Source: Agrostemma githago (lineage: Eukaryota; Streptophyta; Magnoliopsida; Caryophyllales; Caryophyllaceae). Taken from it: DNA of 64,000 bases. The stretch is from NCBI GenBank assembly GCA_958450325.1, contig OY288257.1:61155718-61219717 (forward strand), written 5' to 3'. Under the pieces are notes generated by a model. It was not told the origin of the DNA, did not search any database, and saw only the letters and a program-made list of their open reading frames with translations. Below are positions 58,796-64,000 of the stretch, piece after piece. The position numbers were made by a program, and so were the translations under genes. Positions within the stretch are counted from its first letter, which is position 1; each line of letters opens with the position of its first letter.

Positions 58796-61700
58796 TTTTT
58801 TTTTGGTACATAAGAGGGGCATGCCCCTAGATTAACTAGCTACTAGACGAGAGGTAGTCACCCCAAAGATGTCCTCTCGAAGAACCGGTCGAAACTCGGA
58901 AGGAGGATAGTCCAAAATGGTTGGAATGGTGCTCGAGTTAACTCCGTAATTAGCTAGCCAATCACTAGCTCGATTTGCTTCCCTATAAGTGTGCTCCAGT
59001 TTGATGTTCCAGCAACCATCGTTAATCAGCTACTTGCATTTTTTAACCAAGAATTTTAGACTATTTCTAAGCAATTGGTCCTTGAGAATAAGTTGGACAC
59101 AAGTCCGGTTATCCATGTGAATTAGCAGCTTGCGTATCCCTAGCTCTTTTGCTCTTTCTAATCCCACCAACAGGGCTAACAATTCGGCCTTCATGGAAGA
59201 ACAAATTCCAGCCGAGAAATAGTACGCAGTAAGGAAATTACCGGTTTCATCTCGAAAAATTCCGCCGCAACCCGCTTGTCCTGGATTTCCCTTAGATGCT
59301 CCGTCCGTGTTAAGCAATATCCATCCGTGCGGAGGTGGGGACCATCGGATGAATACCTCCTTGACGGCTGTGTTAGGTGAGGGAATAAAAAGAGAGAACC
59401 GATCGAACGCATCCTTTGTTGCTTGAAATTGTCTGAGAAGGAACTCTCGTGGGTTGATAGGGTTTTCCTCGTCTCTTTCGAATACCACATTATTACGCCA
59501 CTTCCAAATCCACCAACACGTAATAGCAAAATGCATTGGCCAATTAGGCAGATCCTCATTAACGCTATTGCTAGCATTATTAGTGATCCAATTGGAGAAC
59601 GAAGATGAGTAAAAGGAATCCGGGGGAACCAAGTCGCTTATCTGGTTCCAAATGTGTCGAGAAACTTGACAATTTCGGAGCATATGATCGTGAGTTTCCT
59701 CTTCCATTTCACATCTGGGACACATCGGATCATCACTCATATTTCGCCGAACTCGATTAACATTCACGAGGAGTCGGCCATGGGCAGCTAACCAAATAAA
59801 CATTCTAATTCGTTGTTGAACCGGGAGGCGCCAAATGACACGCCATATAGGTGGTTCCGGGGATAAAGTTGTCTCCGGACTTTTTAAAAAACCAAGTGCT
59901 GATTTAATGGAGAATTTACCAGAAGTGTTTTCTTTCCAGTAGAGTGTGTCTTCCAAATCTGGGTCGGGAAAGAGCGAGATGGAGGCTATACGTTGGAGAT
60001 CTCGTTGGGGGAGAAAGTTTGCGAATAAGTCCCATTTCCAACCTGATTCTTCGCACCACATATCGCTGACAGTAGCTCCTAGAAAATTATCTGGGATAGG
60101 CGCTATGACATTATCTGACAGGCTCTGACCGTCAACCCACTGATGATCCCAAAAGAGCGTGTTTCGTCCATTTCCTACTGCTATTGCCATACCGGAGTTG
60201 ATAGTCTTAGCTTGTGACGAAATTCCTGCCCATACATTAGACATCTTTTGCTTAGGCTGAAACATATCCACATTGCAGCGGCCGTTACAATATTTGGATC
60301 GTAAAACCCAAGACCAAAGGCTAGTTGGCTCCGTAAGAACCCTCCATCCTAATTTAGTAAGAAAAGCTGCATTGGATTGTCTAGCCGAAATAATCCCGAG
60401 ACCCCCTTGACTTTTAGGTCGTTGGACTACTTCCCAAGAAATCAGGTGGAGAGATTTTTTGTCGTCATTTCCTCCCCACAAAAATCTCCTTGTCTTTCTG
60501 TCAATAGAATCGCAAACGGATCGAGGTATCTTTGCGGATTGCATACTATAGTTGGCTATGGAAGTCAGGGTCGACTGAACTAGCGTGGATCTTCCAGCGA
60601 GTGAAAGACGCTTGGTAGACCATCCAGTGAGTCGTTTGTTGATCTTTTCTTCCAAATGGGCAAACGTGTCTTTTGTAACACGTCCGTTAATGGTTGGCAT
60701 ACCAAGATAATTGCCTAAGTCTTCTGTCTCTTCAAAGCCGAGGGACTGGCTCACGGTTGCCCTTAACTCTTGCGAGGAATTACTCGAGAAGAAAACTCGT
60801 GATTTTGGTTCACTAACTTTTTCACCGGAAGCTCTACAGAAGTTGTCTAACACATTTTTAATGGCTAGCGCTTGATCAACTGATGCTTCCCCGAATAATA
60901 CCATGTCATCCGCAAAGAAGAGGTTTGTAATTTTTGGCCCATTTCGACAAATAGTAAAGGGACACCATGCCTTATTACGCACCGCTTGATCGATTGTTTG
61001 CTGTAATTTTTCCAAACACATGACAAAGAGATACGAGGATAGGGGATCACCTTGTCGTACACCTCGAGAGGGATTGAATTGTTCGGTCTTTTCTCCGTTC
61101 CATAAAACGTGCATTCTGGTGCTTGTGACACACTCCATAACTACATCAATCAAAAGTTTGGGCAGACACATGTCGGTAAGAGTATCTCGAATAAAATCCC
61201 ACCTAAGACGATCGTAAGCTTTTTCAAGATCGATCTTGATTGCCATATACGACTTAGAGCCTTTTTTCTGCCTCATTGAATGAATTGCTTCCTGGAAGAC
61301 GACTATATTATCTGTGATTTGTCGACCCGGGACAAAACCGCTTTGTGTTTCAGAAATTAAGTAAGGGAGGACTTTCTTTATTCTGTTAGCGAGAACTTTG
61401 CTGATCACTTTGTAAGCCACGTTACATAAACTTATCGGGCGAAATTGGGAGACCATTTCCGGTGCCTGAACTTTTGGGATAAGGACAATGTGTGTGTCGT
61501 TAAGCCCCTCTGGAAATCCTTTACCTTCAAGAGCACGGATCACCATATCACAAAAAGAGGGTTCCAAAATTTGCCATTGTTTCCGATAGAAAAGCACTTG
61601 AAAGCCGTCCGGACCCGGGGCCTTGAGGGGAGCCATATTGTCAAGTACTTTCTCGATTTCAGACTTGAAGAAAGGTTTAGTCAACCAATTCCAATCTTTG

Positions 61701-62957
61701 TTATTAAATTCCTGGAATAGATCGTAAGGAATGTCATTCTCTTCATATGTAGAGTCCTCCGTATAAAGCTTTTTGTAATATTCCACGACTAGATTTTTGA
61801 CCTCGTCAATATCTTCGACCCATTCGCCTGTATCATTTTTAAGGGAGGTGATTCTATTCTGCCAACGTCGAACGAGAGTACTGACATGAAAGTATGAAGT
61901 ATTACGGTCTCCGTCCGTGATAAATTCAACTCGTGACTTTTGATACCACAATAATTCTTCCCGTTCCAGGACATCATCTAGTTCCTTACGAAGTTTAGCT
62001 TCCAATTTGATTAGGCCTCCATCTCTAGTAGTCGATAATTTCTTCTGACATCCTGCAATACGAGCTAGCAGTGTTCTTTTTTGACGAAAAATGTTGCCGA
62101 AGACCTCTTTATTCCAGTCTTGCAATTTTTCGGATAAGACTTTAAGTCGATCTGGAAAGTTACCGTCTTTTGGCCAGTTTTCCTGAACATAATCCGAGAA
62201 ATTTTCATGTGTCATCCACGCAGCTTGAAATTTGAACGGTTTCTGAACCGACGATAGTGGGGCGAATCCATTTGGAGAGATAAATAGAGGACAATGATCA
62301 GATTGGTACGCGGGTAGATGCTTGACCATAGCATCTTCAAACAAAGTACCCCAACCAGAATTACAGAGTGCTCGGTCTAGCCGTGCACTTTGCCTCGTCT
62401 CGACTGAATTTCCCCTAGCCCATGTATGAGCGGAGCCTGTAAAGGCGAGCTCTATAAGATCACAATTTTCAATCCAGTTGTTAAACGTGGCACACCTCCT
62501 AGCCATAGCTGTGTTTCCTCCGTGTCTTTCATTCAAGTTTCGAGTTTCATTAAAATCACCGGCTAATAGCCATGGTTTGTCATGCTGTTTAGCAAAATTT
62601 TCTAGTTGCTTCCACAGTTCTTTTCTATTGGTAGGGTCAGGGCTTGCATAAACCGCAGAGAAGAACCAAGGGAGGGATCCGTTTCGAGACACTTCAATAG
62701 TCATGAATTGATGATGTTCATTCACAGAATTAACAGACACTAACTCAGGCTTCCAGTAGAGCCAAATCCCTCCGCTATACCCATTTGCATCAACCCGAGA
62801 GTGGCCATCGTAACCAATGACTTTACGAATCTTCTCAGCATGAATGCCATCCATATGGGTCTCGACTAGAGCTATAACTGTAGGCTTATAAGTGTTAAGA
62901 ACTTCTTTAAGAGCCTTGATTTTATTTTTATTCCCAGTTCCTTGGATATTCCAGACC
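58796..62957 (-). mobile_element. LINE B: 5'-truncated L1-type retrotransposon
   Basis: 4.16 kb flanked by a 12-bp duplication ATGAAAGTGTAT (58784-58795 and 62958-62969), with a 10-A tail (T-run from about 58794 on plus). It contains all but the very first codons of ORF2 and no ORF1: it was truncated on insertion. Sequence unlike LINE A at the amino-acid level apart from the catalytic motifs, so a different family. Both LINEs lie in the same orientation in the same MULE. Confidence 0.92.
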
Positions 62958-62959
62958 AT
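58832..62959 (-). pseudogene. LINE B ORF2, nearly intact, one TAG; start codon supplied by the target site
   Basis: The reading frame spans 1376 codons (4128 nt) and is broken once, by TAG at 59030-59032. Domains in order: APE-like endonuclease (VWNIQGTGN, ETHMDG, AGDFNET, SDHCPLF); RT (IKIDLEKAYDRLRWDF, GVRQGDPLSSYLF, catalytic FADDMVLFG); zinc-binding domain (RMFIWLAAHGRLL, CPRCEMEEETHDH); RNase H (NTDGASKGNPG, MKAELLAL, HMDNRT). The last RNase H residues (HTYREANRASDWLAN) come after the TAG, so the TAG removes part of the active site. The usual LINE start is lost: ATG 62959 is made of two bases of the host target duplication and the element boundary. Codon CAG is the likely original of the TAG. 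Confidence 0.92.
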
Positions 62960-63165
62960 GAAAGTGTATGAGATATTGAGATGGGCGAATTAATTTTTTA
63001 CCAAGGGTAAAAGAGTCATTTCAAACTCATTCCGTTGATTTTTTGACGGAAATAACATTAGGTATTGATTATGGGATTAATAGAATAAATAGGTATAAGT
63101 TTTGAAAGAAAATTATACTCCGTATGAGATATAAAGTTTGAAAATCAAAGTTATCGAGGGTATAA

Positions 63166-63523
63166 GAGCATCCCATCCATCCTCCATTCTCCATTCTTGG
63201 AGGAGAATGGAGAAAAATGGTTCCTCCATTAATGGAGAAACCATTCTTCATGGAGAATAGAAGATATTCATTCTTTCAAACGAATGGAGTGGAGAATGAA
63301 AATCGTGGGTCCCATGATAAAAATATTAATATTAAAATAAATTAAAGTGACGTGTAAAGGAATGAATGGAGTAATGAAATGTGTTAAGACCCACAGGAGA
63401 ATAAAAACTTCATTCTTGAATGGAGCAATTCTTTTATGTTGGAAAAAGTAGGAGAAAAGTAATGAGGTGGATGAAGTGGGTCCCATCCAAAAATGAAAAA
63501 ATCATTCTTGGATGGGGATGCTC
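63166..63523 (+). mobile_element. Tourist-like (PIF/Harbinger) MITE
   Basis: 358 bp with inverted termini GAGCATCCCATCCATCC / GGATGGGGATGCTC, flanked by the 3-bp duplication TAA (63163-63165 and 63524-63526). The interior repeats CATTCTTGGATGG words. It is the complete reference for the copies at 1461-2060. It sits in the right terminal repeat of the MULE. Confidence 0.92.
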
Positions 63524-63530
63524 TAAGGTA

Positions 63531-63620
63531 CTCCCTCCGCTCCACAATGATTTACCCACTTTTATTCATATGTGAGGGATTAAAATAATAAGTAAGTAAA
63601 ACATAGTGGGTTGGAGGGAG
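63531..63620. mobile_element. Stowaway MITE in the MULE right end
   Basis: 90 bp, termini CTCCCTCCGCTCCACAATG and the inverse of CTCCCTCCAACCCACTATG, flanked by TA (63529-63530, 63621-63622). It separates the last 13 bp of the MULE from the rest of its TIR. Confidence 0.88.
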
Positions 63621-63642
63621 TATCAATTTTCCCTATTTGTTA

Positions 63643-63733
63643 CTCCCTCCGGACATTATTTTTCGCTTCATTGCATAATTATTTGTGAACAGTATTTTAA
63701 TGAAATGAGGCGAAAAATAATGTCCGAAGGGAG
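63643..63733. mobile_element. Stowaway MITE abutting the MULE target duplication
   Basis: 91 bp, CTCCCTCCGGACATTATTTT and the inverse of CTCCCTTCGGACATTATTTT, TA on both sides (63641-63642, 63734-63735). Its left TA is the last two bases of the MULE 9-bp duplication, so it inserted after the MULE or at a shared TA. Confidence 0.9.
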
Positions 63734-63796
63734 TATTATAACAAGTCTATCCCTTATAAATTGTGACCATTTATTTCTATATCACACATACGTAGG

Positions 63797-64000
63797 GTTG
63801 TCAGTGGGGCGGGTGAAAGGCGGATACCGTACCGCACTCGCACCCGTGCTTGGGGCGGGTGCGGGGGATGATTATGCGGGTGGCGGGGCGGGTAGAGGAA
63901 TGAAAATGTTACCCGCAATGGGTAATGGGGCGGGGGTGGTTTTTACATTGTACCCGCCCCATCTGCACCGCCCCATACCCGCACCGTTCTACCCTCGCAC
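63797..64000. repeat. GC-rich GGGGCGGGTG dispersed repeat, cut by the window end
   Basis: It begins GGGTTGTCAGTGGGGCGGGT and continues with many GGGGCGGGT / ACCCGCCCC words in both orientations. The same style as 37783-38467 and typical of hAT-like plant repeats. The right end lies outside the window. Confidence 0.45.

Larger units (their letters stand above)
51964..63633. mobile_element. Mutator-like element (MULE) bearing five nested insertions
   Basis: The left end GAGAAAATTGATAATTTATA and the right end, which reads on the minus strand GGGAAAATTGATA, are inverted. Once the MITEs at 63166 and 63531 are taken out, the inverted match continues inward for some 150-180 bp (TTATACCCTCRATAACTTTG, TTCAAACTTTATA, TTATACCTA, TTATTTCCGTCAAAAAAT). 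Outside the ends is an exact 9-bp duplication TATTTGTTA (51955-51963 and 63634-63642). Long TIRs plus a 9-bp duplication define Mutator-type elements. Removing the SINE, two LINEs and two MITEs leaves about 1.2 kb with no transposase, hence a non-autonomous MULE; whether it captured host sequence is open. Confidence 0.88.

Noticed and set aside
51964..63633. Autonomous MULE with its own transposase
   Set aside because: All long ORFs inside belong to the two nested LINEs; the remaining ~1.2 kb has no MURA-like frame.
1..64000. CRISPR array, bacterial operon or rRNA cluster
   Set aside because: The window is plant nuclear DNA; the regular repeats found are microsatellites, minisatellites or transposon arrays.

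Overview
This is nuclear DNA of a flowering plant, most likely a eudicot. The evidence is two intron-rich housekeeping genes with plant-type proteins and splice sites, an organelle-targeted bacterial-type aminoacyl-tRNA synthetase, and a dense set of plant transposon families (Tat-type Ty3/gypsy, L1-type LINEs, MULE, CACTA, Stowaway and Tourist MITEs, SINE). The order or genus cannot be fixed from the sequence alone.

Layout. 1-5.4 kb: transposon remains: a degenerate open frame, two tail-to-tail MITEs, a complete non-autonomous CACTA element (2650-3899) with a Stowaway inside it, and two further Stowaways. 5.37-16.9 kb: one structurally complete but coding-dead Tat-lineage LTR retrotransposon with a 5-bp target duplication (ATATG), about 98% identical LTRs, gag-pro-RT-RNaseH-archaeal RNaseH-integrase on the plus strand, and accessory antisense genes behind their own TATA boxes. 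16.9-19.4 kb: spacer with a ~317-bp tandem duplication and a small unknown gene carrying a 3 x 23-residue repeat.

20.06-36.27 kb (minus): exocyst subunit SEC8. I could thread 27 coding exons with canonical splice sites (one GC-AG intron) into an intact frame of about 1050 codons. Its introns hold MITEs, an (AGT)n array and LINE debris. 38.54-45.39 kb (plus): organellar aspartyl-tRNA synthetase, 15 exons, intact frame of 667 residues. The two genes diverge from a ~2.3-kb intergenic region.

45.4-51.95 kb: AT-rich spacer with a possible F-box-like pseudogene, a perfect 11-bp-arm palindrome and a ~440-bp diverged direct duplication.

51.96-63.64 kb: a Russian-doll locus. An ancestral ~1.2-kb Mutator-like element, recognised by long terminal inverted repeats and an exact 9-bp target duplication (TATTTGTTA), has received a SINE, two L1-type LINEs (both minus strand, each with its own target duplication), a Tourist-like MITE and a Stowaway MITE. 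All are resolved here to the base. The last 260 bp hold one more Stowaway and the start of a GC-rich dispersed repeat.

A recurring pattern is that in-frame stops in the retroelements are mostly TAG where the family context suggests CAG (gag, gag/pol junction, an antisense ORF, both LINEs). This fits deamination of methylated cytosine in CHG context and suggests these elements were silenced by methylation before decaying.
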